Assembly (NCBI GenBank): GCA_937905835.1
Contig: CALCXK010000069.1
Coordinates: 7,576 to 71,575 of the forward strand
DNA: 64,000 bases
DNA from: an uncultured Ilumatobacter sp.
GTDB taxonomy: Bacteria > Actinomycetota > Acidimicrobiia > Acidimicrobiales > Ilumatobacteraceae
Direction: 5' to 3'
Below are positions 1 through 8,439 of the stretch, one piece after another. Under the pieces are notes generated by a model. The model saw only the letters and a program-made list of their open reading frames with translations. It ran no database searches and was not told the DNA's origin. The position numbers were made by a program, and so were the translations under genes. Numbering within the stretch: position 1 is the first letter of the stretch; the number at the start of each line of letters is the position of its first letter.

Positions 1-279
1 GTGATGCCGCTCGGCTTCATGAGTGACCACATGGAAGTGCAGTTCGACCTCGACATCCAGGCAGCTGAGACGGCGGCGCGCATCGGCATCGACATGCGGC
101 GCGCCTCAACGGTTGGCACCCACGCTGCATTCGTGACCGGCCTGCGCCAGCTCGTTGAGGAAAAGCTGTCCGACGGACCCGTACTGTGCGTCGGCACCGC
201 AGGGCCGTGCCCTGACCCTTGCCCTGAGGGTCACTGCCTCGCCCCGCCCGGATTCGTCCCCGTCGGCCGCCCGTCCTGA
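1..279 (+). CDS. hemH: Ferrochelatase, C-terminal fragment (cut by window edge)
   Basis: This is the 3' end of a ferrochelatase gene; the 5' part lies before base 1. The protein family inserts iron into a porphyrin (in actinobacteria usually coproporphyrin III) late in heme synthesis. The visible 92 residues open with the conserved PLGFMSDHMEV block, including the SDH-x-E residues of the family, and continue with the usual terminal helix. The tail holds four cysteines at fragment residues 63, 70, 74 and 79 (C-x6-C-x3-C-x4-C). Cysteines in this part of actinobacterial ferrochelatases bind a [2Fe-2S] cluster, so a cluster is likely here. The first visible codon is internal, not a start. Confidence 0.85.
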   Translation: MMPLGFMSDHMEVQFDLDIQAAETAARIGIDMRRASTVGTHAAFVTGLRQLVEEKLSDGPVLCVGTAGPCPDPCPEGHCLAPPGFVPVGRPS

Positions 280-295
280 CCCCTGTCACCGGGGT
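279..295. terminator. Weak hairpin after hemH, between convergent genes
   Basis: ACCCC and GGGGT pair around a 7-base loop, starting at the last base of the hemH stop codon. The two flanking genes converge here, so a bidirectional terminator is plausible. The stem is only 5 bp and no U-run follows. The remaining bases to 429 show nothing else that I can identify. Confidence 0.25.
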
Positions 296-429
296 TGCGG
301 GCGACGTTTCGTCGTCACGCTCACCGGCACTCTCGCCAGCAAGCACTGCCACCGCGACGGTACCCGTCAAGGATATGCGTCGACCCAGCACGTGGCCTCT
401 CCTGTCAGCCCGTTGGATTGGGCCGACGA

Positions 430-3039
430 TCAGGATGTCAGGTGGGCGAGAAGACCTGCGGCATCGCGAGCGAGGAGAGCTGCATTGACGCCCTGTCGTT
501 CGAGAATCTGGTCGAGCGTCTTGACAGCCTGCGGGATCGGATGTTCGACGAAGAACATCTGCACGTCGGTGACCAACTCGGGTGCGGTCAGTAACTTCAC
601 TGAGTCGACCATGCGGGAGATCGTGTTCGTCGGGAACTCCTGATTGACGTGCTCCCAGTTGTCTTTAACGAACTGCCAGGCGGCTGTTCCGTGGCGACGG
701 TTGGCCATGGCCATGCGCAGGACGAACGGTGCGTTCTGCGTTTTGACGTTGTCGGTTAACACAAACTCGCAGGTACGCAGGATCAACGTTTCGTCGTCGA
801 ACTCGGTGAGCGCGTAGAGCTGTCGAAGCTGCTCCTGAGGGGTCGACGCGGTCAGGAAACCATGCTGGAAACGCTCGTAGTCGGCAAGGGTGCCGGCCGA
901 CGCGACGACGGATGTCGCCGCAGCCACGAGTTCAGGGTCGACCCCGCTGTCGGGCCCGGCGGACATCTCGAGCAGGTCGCGACAGATGGTAATGACGAAC
1001 TCGTCACGCCCGAGCACTCCGGCGGTCGACAAGAGGAGGCCGCGGAGCTTCGCAGTCAAATCACGTTCGTCTGCTTGCGGTTCGCCGAGGTCAGTGAGTG
1101 CGGGCTGAACCAGTGCTCGGACTCGATGCTGAAAAGCCGGTAGCGCGTCATCGTCGATCAGCCGGCTGATCCCGCGGAGGGCGATGACCACGGCCTGCCA
1201 CACGGCGTGCTCGCGTTCGTCACCGAACTCCTCGAGGAAGTTGAGCAACTCGACAGCCGACATGCTCCCGGCCACCGTCGCGGCCCATGCGTCGTCGACG
1301 AGGCTGTACCGCTCGAGTGTGCTCATGTTGTTGAGAGCACCGGCGAGGCGGGTGCGCAGGGTCGTGTCGTAGGCGACGCGGTAGAAGCCGTGTCCACCTG
1401 CATTGATGATGACCGGAGCGGCCGGGTCGGTCAATGCCACGGTGGTCTGCATGCCGTCGAGCAGCACCGTGGTGGTCGTGTCGCCGTTACGAACGTGAAT
1501 TGGGACAACCCACATCTGCCCGGTCGCCGATTCAGGGTTGAGGAGGAACCGTTGCTGGCTGAGCTCGACACGGGTTCCGTCGCCGCTGAGCGCTGCGTTG
1601 ATGAGCGGGAAGCCCGGCTGCCAGATCCACGAATCCATAATCCGTCGGACCGGCTCGCCAGACGTCGACTCGATGGCGTCCCACAAATCGTTTGTTTCGG
1701 TGTTCTTGTACGAGTGCAAACGGAGGTAGTGGCTGACGCCTTCGCGGAAGGTCTGCTCGCCGAGGTACTGCTCCAACATGCGGAGTAATGAGCCGCCTTT
1801 TTGGTACGTGAGGACGTCGAACATTCCCTCGCAGTCCGCAGGGGAGCGGACCTCGAACTCGACCGGGCGCGTGCTGTCGAGCGCGTCGACATCGAATGCA
1901 GCACTGCGTTCGAGACCGAAGCTGGTCCAGCGTTCCCAGTCAGGGCGGTAGGCGTCGCATGCCGCGATCTCCATAAATGTGGCGAACGCCTCGTTCAACC
2001 AGATGCCGTTCCACCAGCGCATCGTGACGAGGTCACCGAACCACATGTGGGCCAGTTCGTGGGCCACAACATCGACGACCAGTTGCTGTTCGTTCTGTGT
2101 CGAGGTGACGGGGTCGACGAGGAGCAGGTTCTCGCGGAATGTGATGCAGCCGAGGTTTTCCATGGCGCCTGCAGCAAAGTCGGGAAGTCCGGCGAGGTCG
2201 ACCTTGTCACTCGGATACGGGATGCCGTAGTACTCCTCGAACCACTTCAAGCAGAACACGCCGACGTCCATCCCGAAGTCGGTGAGATGGCTCTTGCCCG
2301 GAACGTGCACGACGCGCATCGGCGAACCGTTGACGTCAGTCGGTGCCGTCATCTCGAGCTGGCCGACGATGAACGCGACCAGATATGTCGACATGGTCAT
2401 CGTGTCGGCGAAGCGGATCACGGTCCGCGGACCGTCGCCGTCTTCTTCGGTGGTGATCCGTTCGATCTCAGGGCCGTTGGAGATGGCATCAAGCCCATCA
2501 GCGATGTCGAGCGTGATCCCGAACACGGCCTTGAACTCTGGCTCGTCCCAACACGGGAAAGCGCGCCGGCAGTCGGTTGACTGCATCTGGGTGGTGGCGA
2601 TGACCTGCTCAGCACCATCGGCGTCGTGGTACGTGCTGCGGTAGAAGCCGCGCAGTTTGTCGTTCAAGATGCCCGCGAACGTGATCCTCATCGTTGCGGG
2701 GCCCTCGGCGATCGGCGCTGCCGTACGGATGATTAACCGGTCGGTCTCTTCGACCAATTCGGCGGTTGCGGAAGTGCCGTTGACCGAACACGTATCGACG
2801 GTGAGCTCGGCAGCGTTCAGTACGAACGTGTCTGTTGCGATGGCGATGTTGAGCTGGATCGTGCTGCTGCCGGTAAAGGTGCCGTCGTCGAGTGCAGGGC
2901 GCAGCCGGATGTCGTAACGACTCGGGGTCACATCCACTGGGAGCCGATACGGATCGAGTGTGTCGAGCCGGGCCGAGCCAGCGGTGTCAGATGGTGCGCC
3001 GGAGCTGATGTCAGATGGAGTGTGAGAATCGGCTGCCAT
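430..3039 (-). CDS. pepN: Aminopeptidase N (M1 family zinc metallopeptidase)
   Basis: This is an 869-residue M1 peptidase that removes N-terminal amino acids from peptides in the cytoplasm. The substrate-binding GAMEN motif lies at residues 291-295. The zinc site is HELAH at 327-331 (ligands H327 and H331) with the third ligand E350 in the NEAF segment. The C-terminal half matches the ERAP1-like helical domain, and the length is normal for actinobacterial PepN. No signal peptide is present. It is convergent with hemH and divergent from the PfkB kinase, whose start lies about 43 bp away, so the two share a very short promoter region. Confidence 0.95.
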   Translation of the reverse strand: MAADSHTPSDISSGAPSDTAGSARLDTLDPYRLPVDVTPSRYDIRLRPALDDGTFTGSSTIQLNIAIATDTFVLNAAELTVDTCSVNGTSATAELVEETDRLIIRTAAPIAEGPATMRITFAGILNDKLRGFYRSTYHDADGAEQVIATTQMQSTDCRRAFPCWDEPEFKAVFGITLDIADGLDAISNGPEIERITTEEDGDGPRTVIRFADTMTMSTYLVAFIVGQLEMTAPTDVNGSPMRVVHVPGKSHLTDFGMDVGVFCLKWFEEYYGIPYPSDKVDLAGLPDFAAGAMENLGCITFRENLLLVDPVTSTQNEQQLVVDVVAHELAHMWFGDLVTMRWWNGIWLNEAFATFMEIAACDAYRPDWERWTSFGLERSAAFDVDALDSTRPVEFEVRSPADCEGMFDVLTYQKGGSLLRMLEQYLGEQTFREGVSHYLRLHSYKNTETNDLWDAIESTSGEPVRRIMDSWIWQPGFPLINAALSGDGTRVELSQQRFLLNPESATGQMWVVPIHVRNGDTTTTVLLDGMQTTVALTDPAAPVIINAGGHGFYRVAYDTTLRTRLAGALNNMSTLERYSLVDDAWAATVAGSMSAVELLNFLEEFGDEREHAVWQAVVIALRGISRLIDDDALPAFQHRVRALVQPALTDLGEPQADERDLTAKLRGLLLSTAGVLGRDEFVITICRDLLEMSAGPDSGVDPELVAAATSVVASAGTLADYERFQHGFLTASTPQEQLRQLYALTEFDDETLILRTCEFVLTDNVKTQNAPFVLRMAMANRRHGTAAWQFVKDNWEHVNQEFPTNTISRMVDSVKLLTAPELVTDVQMFFVEHPIPQAVKTLDQILERQGVNAALLARDAAGLLAHLTS

Positions 3040-3082
3040 GGTCGAGATGGTACTGGCGCTAGCGTGGCCAGCCGTGTCTGAA

Positions 3083-4087
3083 ATGACTGCTCAAGGTGCT
3101 GCCACGCCGGCCAAATTTGCTGTGGTCGGAATCGGGAATGCACTCGTCGACGTGATTGCTCACGTCGCCGAGGACTTCCTCACCGAAAATAATCTCAGTA
3201 AGGGTGCAATGACTCTGATCGAGACCGAACGAGCCATGGAGCTGTACGCGGCGCTCGGCATGGCGGTCGAGATGAGTGGCGGTTCGGCCGCCAACACGAT
3301 GGTCGGAGTCGCCAGCCTCGGGGGCAGCGCCTGCTACATCGGCAAGGTCAACCACGACGACCTCGGTGACGTCTTCGGCCACGACATGCGCGCTGTCGGT
3401 GTGCCATTTAGCGGTGGTGGCGTCGATCACGACACGCCGACGGGCCGCTGCATCATCGTGGTCACGCCTGATGCCGAGCGAACGATGAACACCTACCTGG
3501 GCGTGTCCAGTTCGCTCTGCATCGACGATCTCGACGACGAGGCGATCGCCAGCGGCCAGGTCCTCTACATGGAGGGATACCTGTTCGATCGCGACGACGC
3601 CAAAGCAGCCTTTCGGCATGCGGCCGACGTCGCTCATGCGAACGGTCGACAGGTCTCGCTCACGCTGAGCGATTCGTTTTGTGTCGACCGCCACCGGGAT
3701 GGTTTTCGAGCCCTTGTCGACGATTGTGTCGACATCCTCTTCGGCAATGCTGCCGAACTTTTGTCGCTGTACGAGACCGATTCGCTCGACGAGGCGATCG
3801 CCGCAGTTCGTCAGCGATGCAACCTGACTGTGATCACCAAGGGCGCTGCGGGTTGCGTTATTGCGACCGCCGACGAATTGATCGAAGTGGCGGCCGTTCC
3901 AGTGGAAAGGGTGCTCGACACCACCGGTGCCGGCGACCTGTTCGCGGCAGGCTTCCTGCACGGGCTTACTTTGGGCAAGCCACTGGGCGAGTGCGGTGCG
4001 ATCGGTGCGATCGCTGCCGCTGAAGTGATCTCGCATGTGGGCCCCCGCCCGCTGGTCGAGTTGCGTACCCTGTTGCCCGATGGCTGA
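3083..4087 (+). CDS. PfkB-family kinase, adenosine kinase-like
   Basis: This 334-residue protein is a ribokinase/PfkB-type kinase. The N-terminal VVGIGNALVDV strand, the SGGSAANT glycine motif, the internal VTPDAERTMNTYLG segment and the C-terminal TGAGD motif (catalytic Asp near residue 285) are all visible. The VTP-x-ER-TMNT-x-LG block is typical of bacterial proteins annotated as adenosine kinase, which would suit the purine salvage genes nearby, but a sugar substrate cannot be excluded. I chose ATG 3083 (MTAQG). GTG 3074 is possible, and the in-frame ATG at 3038 overlaps the pepN start. The stop overlaps the pmmB start by 8 bp, which suggests translational coupling. Confidence 0.85.
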   Translation: MTAQGAATPAKFAVVGIGNALVDVIAHVAEDFLTENNLSKGAMTLIETERAMELYAALGMAVEMSGGSAANTMVGVASLGGSACYIGKVNHDDLGDVFGHDMRAVGVPFSGGGVDHDTPTGRCIIVVTPDAERTMNTYLGVSSSLCIDDLDDEAIASGQVLYMEGYLFDRDDAKAAFRHAADVAHANGRQVSLTLSDSFCVDRHRDGFRALVDDCVDILFGNAAELLSLYETDSLDEAIAAVRQRCNLTVITKGAAGCVIATADELIEVAAVPVERVLDTTGAGDLFAAGFLHGLTLGKPLGECGAIGAIAAAEVISHVGPRPLVELRTLLPDG

Positions 4088-5741
4088 GAACGAACTGCTG
4101 GTAACCGCTCGGGCCTGGCTCGACGCTGAACCTGACGATGACATCCGGATAGAACTCGATGAGTTGATCGCGTCGGCCGAAGCGGGTGACGACGTTGAAC
4201 TCGCCGACCGATTCGCTGGTCGACTGCAATTCGGAACGGCTGGCCTCCGCGCGGCGGTCGCTGCCGGGCCGATGCGAATGAATCGGCTGGTCGTGCGTCA
4301 GGCAGCCGCCGGTATTGGTCAATGGCTTCTCGACTCGGTGCCCGATGCCGCCGACCGTGGCGTCGTGATCGCTCGTGACGCTCGTCGGAAAAGCGATGTA
4401 TTCGCCGTCGACACCGCACGGGTCCTTGCAGCAATGGGGATCAAGGCAATGTTGCACCCCGGGCTGACGCCGACACCGGTACTCGCCTGGTCGATTACCG
4501 GGTTGAAGGCCGCAGCTGGCGTGGTTGTCACCGCTTCACACAACCCGCCTGCAGACAACGGCTACAAGGTGTTCCTCGACACTGGATCGCAGATCGTCAA
4601 CCCGATCGACAACGAGATTGCGGCACGCATCGACCGGTTCGACCCGCTCACCGTCGAACTCGCTGCGGAGGATCACCCGCTCATCCGATGGCTTGACACG
4701 TCGTGGGACGAGGCCTACCTGGCCGACATACCAGCGGTACGCCTTCACCCCGAGGTTCCAGGTGTGCCGATCGCATACACGGCAATGCACGGCGTTGGTG
4801 GCGAGATGATCGCCGCTGCGTTCACAGTGGCAGGATTCGATGTACCGCTCGTGGTTGCCGAGCAGCAAGAGCCGGACGGCACATTCCCGACGATCTCGTT
4901 CCCGAACCCTGAAGAGCCCGGAGCAATGGACCTGCTACTCGCCGTCGCCGAGTTGAACGGCGTTGCAGTTGCACTGGCGAACGACCCTGACGCTGACCGT
5001 CTCGGCGCGGCGATCCCCGACACGCGTGCTGGCTCATCTGCTGGCGAGCACACCTGGCGCAAGCTCAGTGGTGACGAGATCGGTTGGCTGTTCGCCGACC
5101 ATATTCTGCGCCACACCGAGGGTGATGATCGCCTTGTGGTTACGACGTTGGTGTCGTCATCGCTGTTGGCCCGCATGGCTGAGGCGCACGGTGTGCACAG
5201 CGCTGAGACATTTACCGGGTTCAAGTGGATTGGCAAGATCGCTACCGAGCGGGCGGCTCTGGGCCAGCGATTGATATTTGGCTATGAGCAAGCGCTCGGC
5301 TACCTCGTTGTAGGCCGACCGCTCGACAAAGATGGCATCAGTGCCGCAGTTCTGATGGCCGAGATCGCAGCTGTTGCCGCCGCCGATGGCGTCACGATCC
5401 AAGACCGGCTCGACGCCATCGCAGCGCAGTACGGCCGTTACGAAACCGCCGAGTTGTCGGTACGGATGCCGCCGACCGATGGTGCTGCCTGGGTGCGCCG
5501 GATCGAAGCAGAGCCACCGACAACAGTGGGTGGAGTGGCGGTGGAATCAGTCTCGTCGTACCCCGAAGCAAACCTCGTACGCCTCGTGCTGGACGGCGGC
5601 ACGCGGCTCCAGATCAGGCCGAGTGGAACTGAGCCGAAAGTCAAGCTCTACGGTGAAGCGGTCGACCTCGACCCTGCTGAACTCGATCGTCTGCTGCACG
5701 CCCTCGCTGTGGAGCAATCACGCTCTGCCAGGCCAGCGTGA
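4080..5741 (+). CDS. pmmB: Phosphomannomutase/phosphoglucomutase
   Basis: This 553-residue alpha-D-phosphohexomutase interconverts the 1- and 6-phosphates of mannose or glucose. The active serine sits in TASHNPP near residue 153, the magnesium loop NDPDADR is at about 301-307, and the phosphate-binding RPSGTEPKVK segment is near the C-terminus. All four domains seem present. The start ATG 4080 lies inside the end of the kinase gene (ATGGCTGA). The order pmmB followed by upp and add resembles the Mycobacterium tuberculosis locus with pmmB, upp and add, which supports the symbol. In-frame sequence upstream of 4080 is kinase-coding and is not used. Confidence 0.88.
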   Translation: MAENELLVTARAWLDAEPDDDIRIELDELIASAEAGDDVELADRFAGRLQFGTAGLRAAVAAGPMRMNRLVVRQAAAGIGQWLLDSVPDAADRGVVIARDARRKSDVFAVDTARVLAAMGIKAMLHPGLTPTPVLAWSITGLKAAAGVVVTASHNPPADNGYKVFLDTGSQIVNPIDNEIAARIDRFDPLTVELAAEDHPLIRWLDTSWDEAYLADIPAVRLHPEVPGVPIAYTAMHGVGGEMIAAAFTVAGFDVPLVVAEQQEPDGTFPTISFPNPEEPGAMDLLLAVAELNGVAVALANDPDADRLGAAIPDTRAGSSAGEHTWRKLSGDEIGWLFADHILRHTEGDDRLVVTTLVSSSLLARMAEAHGVHSAETFTGFKWIGKIATERAALGQRLIFGYEQALGYLVVGRPLDKDGISAAVLMAEIAAVAAADGVTIQDRLDAIAAQYGRYETAELSVRMPPTDGAAWVRRIEAEPPTTVGGVAVESVSSYPEANLVRLVLDGGTRLQIRPSGTEPKVKLYGEAVDLDPAELDRLLHALAVEQSRSARPA

Positions 5742-5748
5742 CCGGGGA

Positions 5749-5766
5749 CCGACCGAAATCGGTTGG
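5749..5766. terminator. Hairpin between convergent pmmB and upp
   Basis: CCGACCGA pairs with TCGGTTGG (one G-U pair) across a two-base AA centre, in the 26-bp gap between the two stop codons. The position suits a bidirectional terminator. There is no U-tract. Confidence 0.35.
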
Positions 5767-5767
5767 G

Positions 5768-6403
5768 TCAGGCTGGCGCACCGAACTGGCGGTCGCCTGC
5801 GTCGCCTAACCCGGGAACGATGTAGGCGCTGTCATTCAGACGTTCGTCGATGACGGCAGTGAACAGCGTGACGTCGATGCCGGACGCTTCGAGGGCTGCG
5901 ATTCCCTCGGGCGCGGCGAGCGCGACGATGACCGTCAGCGGCTGTGATGCCCCTCGTTCGATGAGGAGTTGGAGGGTGTGGATCAGCGACCCACCTGTGG
6001 CGAGCATCGGATCGACCACGATGACGGGTCGGTGAGCGATGTTGTCCGGGAGCTTGTTGACGTATGGCTCCGGCTGATGTGTTTCTTCGTTGCGCGCGAT
6101 GCCGATGAACCCAATGTCGGCATCAGGGAGTAAATCCTGAGCTGGTCGGAGGAAGCCGAGCCCGGCGCGCAAAATCGGCACGATCACTGGCTGCACCGCA
6201 AGGCGCTCGGTCGGTGCTGTGGTGAGCGGCGTCTCGACGCTGCCACTCACGGTCGGCAGCGTCTGCGTGGCCTCGGCGATCAGCAGCGTGCCAATTCGTT
6301 CAAGGTTTTGGCGGAACAGTGCGTTGGGCGTTTTGACGTCTCGGATCACGGCGAGCGAGTCAAGGACGAGCGGGTGGTCGACGACCACGGTTTCGACAGT
6401 CAT
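5768..6403 (-). CDS. upp: Uracil phosphoribosyltransferase
   Basis: This 211-residue enzyme makes UMP from uracil and PRPP in pyrimidine salvage. The family features are clear: ILRAGLGFL near residue 78, the PRPP-binding loop DPMLATGGS at 131-139, and the C-terminal YIVPGLGDAGDR uracil-binding segment. Length is normal. It follows add with a 2-bp gap on the same strand, so the two are probably co-transcribed as add-upp. Confidence 0.95.
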   Translation of the reverse strand: MTVETVVVDHPLVLDSLAVIRDVKTPNALFRQNLERIGTLLIAEATQTLPTVSGSVETPLTTAPTERLAVQPVIVPILRAGLGFLRPAQDLLPDADIGFIGIARNEETHQPEPYVNKLPDNIAHRPVIVVDPMLATGGSLIHTLQLLIERGASQPLTVIVALAAPEGIAALEASGIDVTLFTAVIDERLNDSAYIVPGLGDAGDRQFGAPA

Positions 6404-6405
6404 GG

Positions 6406-7488
6406 TCAGATCCCCAGATCGGCTTCGGCCTTGAGAACCGAGTACCGAGGCTTAATCACACCGTTGATGAGCTTCAATCGTTCGGGGAATGGGGCGAAGG
6501 CCGACTTCATCGCATTGACTGTAAGCCACTGGAGGTCGTCCAGGCCCCATTCGAAGGCTTCGCAGAGCGCAGCCATTTCCTGGCTCATCGAGGTGTCGCT
6601 CATCAGCCGGTTGTCGGTGTTGACCGTGACGCGGAATTGGAGGCGGCGCAGCAGCGCGATCGGATGGTCGGCGATCGATGCACACACGCCGGTGTTGACG
6701 TTTGATGTCGGACAGACTTCGAGGCAGATGCGGCGATCGCGGATGAAGTTGGCCAGGCGACCGAGTGTGACGTCGCCCTTCGTGTCGACGGTGATGTCGT
6801 CGATCAGCCGCACGCCGTGGCCGAGGCGCTCGGCACCACAGAACTGAACGGCCTCCCAGATCGAGGGCAGGCCGAATGCCTCGCCGGCGTGGATTGTCGA
6901 GTGGAAATTTTCTCGGTTGATCAGCTGGAATGCGTCGAGGTGACGGGTGGGTGGGAAGCCGGCTTCGGGGCCTGCAATGTCGAAGCCGACGACGCCAGCG
7001 TCGCGATACTTCACAGCGAGTTCGGCGATTTCGACGCTTCGCGCAGCTTGGCGCATCGCATCGAGAAGGGCGTAGATGGTGAGTTCGGTGCCGTCAGAAC
7101 CGCGGCGGAATCCGGCGAGGACTGCCTCGGTGACCGCGTTGAGCGTGAGGCCCTGCTTGAGGTGGAGTTCTGGGGCGAACCGGACCTCGGCGTACACGAC
7201 GCCGTCGGCGGCCAGATCCTGAGCACACTCGTAGGCGACACGTTCGATCGCATCGCGATGCTGCATGACGCCGCACGTGTGGTCGAACGTCTCCAGGTAG
7301 AGCACGAGGTCATTGCGCTTGGCGCCCTTGTTGAACCAGAGGCCGAGTTCCTCAACATCGGTGGTCGGTAGACCGTCGTAGCCGTATTCGCTCGCCAAAT
7401 CGACCACGGTGGCCGGTCGCAGGCCACCATCGAGGTGGTCGTGCAACAAGACTTTCGGCGCCCGGTGAATCACATCAGTCGACAACAT
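6406..7488 (-). CDS. add: Adenosine deaminase
   Basis: This 360-residue metal-dependent hydrolase deaminates adenosine (and deoxyadenosine) to inosine. Zinc ligands are in the N-terminal HDHLDGG motif (H16 and H18). The proton-donor glutamate lies in HAGE, followed by the ERLGHGVRL histidine segment and the C-terminal NTDNRLMS aspartate segment. It is the first gene of an add-upp unit. Its product inosine is a substrate for DeoD, encoded at 48 kb. Confidence 0.93.
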   Translation of the reverse strand: MLSTDVIHRAPKVLLHDHLDGGLRPATVVDLASEYGYDGLPTTDVEELGLWFNKGAKRNDLVLYLETFDHTCGVMQHRDAIERVAYECAQDLAADGVVYAEVRFAPELHLKQGLTLNAVTEAVLAGFRRGSDGTELTIYALLDAMRQAARSVEIAELAVKYRDAGVVGFDIAGPEAGFPPTRHLDAFQLINRENFHSTIHAGEAFGLPSIWEAVQFCGAERLGHGVRLIDDITVDTKGDVTLGRLANFIRDRRICLEVCPTSNVNTGVCASIADHPIALLRRLQFRVTVNTDNRLMSDTSMSQEMAALCEAFEWGLDDLQWLTVNAMKSAFAPFPERLKLINGVIKPRYSVLKAEADLGI

Positions 7489-7539
7489 GCGTTCACGCTA
7501 CGACGACTTGGTGCCAGGCACCACGTCGGTGGGGCGTTG

Positions 7540-8439
7540 TCAGAGTGCGTTGAGCGGCATGCCGGCGGGGCGTTGGAGCCAGTTCCAGTCTGGGTAGTCA
7601 GCGGCGCCGTCGATGCAATGGAGGCTGTACGCGTGACGACTCCGGGCGGACCGGTTCGGTTTGCTCCAATGGGGAAGCAGGCCATGCAGGACGATCATCG
7701 TGCCCGCCTTGACGTCGAGAGCGACAGCGTCGGGCGAGTCGGGAGCGGGGAGCGGCTCGTCGCTGAGATCATCGAAGATCGTGCCATCGGAGGCCGCCGG
7801 ATCGTCGAGCCGATTGCGCTTGAACAGCTTGCGGAGCGGGCCGTGATGTGTCCCAGGAACGGCCCACAGGCAGCCGTTGTCGATGGTCGCGTCTTCGAGC
7901 GCGAACCAAAACCCGATGACGCTGAGCGGGTCGGTCCACAAGAACGTGGCGTCCTGATGAACACTGACTTCGCCACCAATACGAGGCTGCTTAAAGATGT
8001 ACATCGACTGCAACGCACGCGGGTCGGTCATTCCGAGGTCGCGAGCTATCGCACCCAGATCGGGGTTGTACGCGAACTGGCGAAACTCGTCGTCGGTGTC
8101 ATGTTGAGCGTGGCCGATCTTGTTGATCGACAACTCTTTGGCCTGGCGGAGCGAACCGGTGTCGTCGAATGCTTCCTCCTCGAAAAAACACCACGTCGAT
8201 GAGCCGCTGGACAGGAACTCGTTGTTCGAGACGCGCGCTTGCTGGTCGGTCGTGAACACAGATCGTTCCTCGCCCGGCTCCCAGGCGGCAACTATTTCGG
8301 TCGCGCGAATCTGTAGCCGGTTGCAGGCGTCGACCGACGCGAAGTCAGGTACGACCAGAAATCCGTCAGAGTGGTATCGGTTGATCTGCTCGGCGGTCAG
8401 CACAGCGTGACCGCTACTCGGTGACGGTGACGTTGGCAA
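7540..8439 (-). CDS. Phytanoyl-CoA dioxygenase (PhyH) family protein
   Basis: This 299-residue protein belongs to the Fe(II)/2-oxoglutarate-dependent PhyH group. The start shows YHSDGFLVVPDF, typical of the family. The metal facial triad is plausibly H and D of VHQDATF and the distal histidine in HGLLPHWSKPN. The GFWFALEDAT-x-x-NGCLW segment is also characteristic. The true substrate cannot be read from sequence; members hydroxylate many lipids and small molecules. Its start overlaps the end of the upstream copper-protein gene by 26 bp. Confidence 0.85.
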   Translation of the reverse strand: MPTSPSPSSGHAVLTAEQINRYHSDGFLVVPDFASVDACNRLQIRATEIVAAWEPGEERSVFTTDQQARVSNNEFLSSGSSTWCFFEEEAFDDTGSLRQAKELSINKIGHAQHDTDDEFRQFAYNPDLGAIARDLGMTDPRALQSMYIFKQPRIGGEVSVHQDATFLWTDPLSVIGFWFALEDATIDNGCLWAVPGTHHGPLRKLFKRNRLDDPAASDGTIFDDLSDEPLPAPDSPDAVALDVKAGTMIVLHGLLPHWSKPNRSARSRHAYSLHCIDGAADYPDWNWLQRPAGMPLNAL

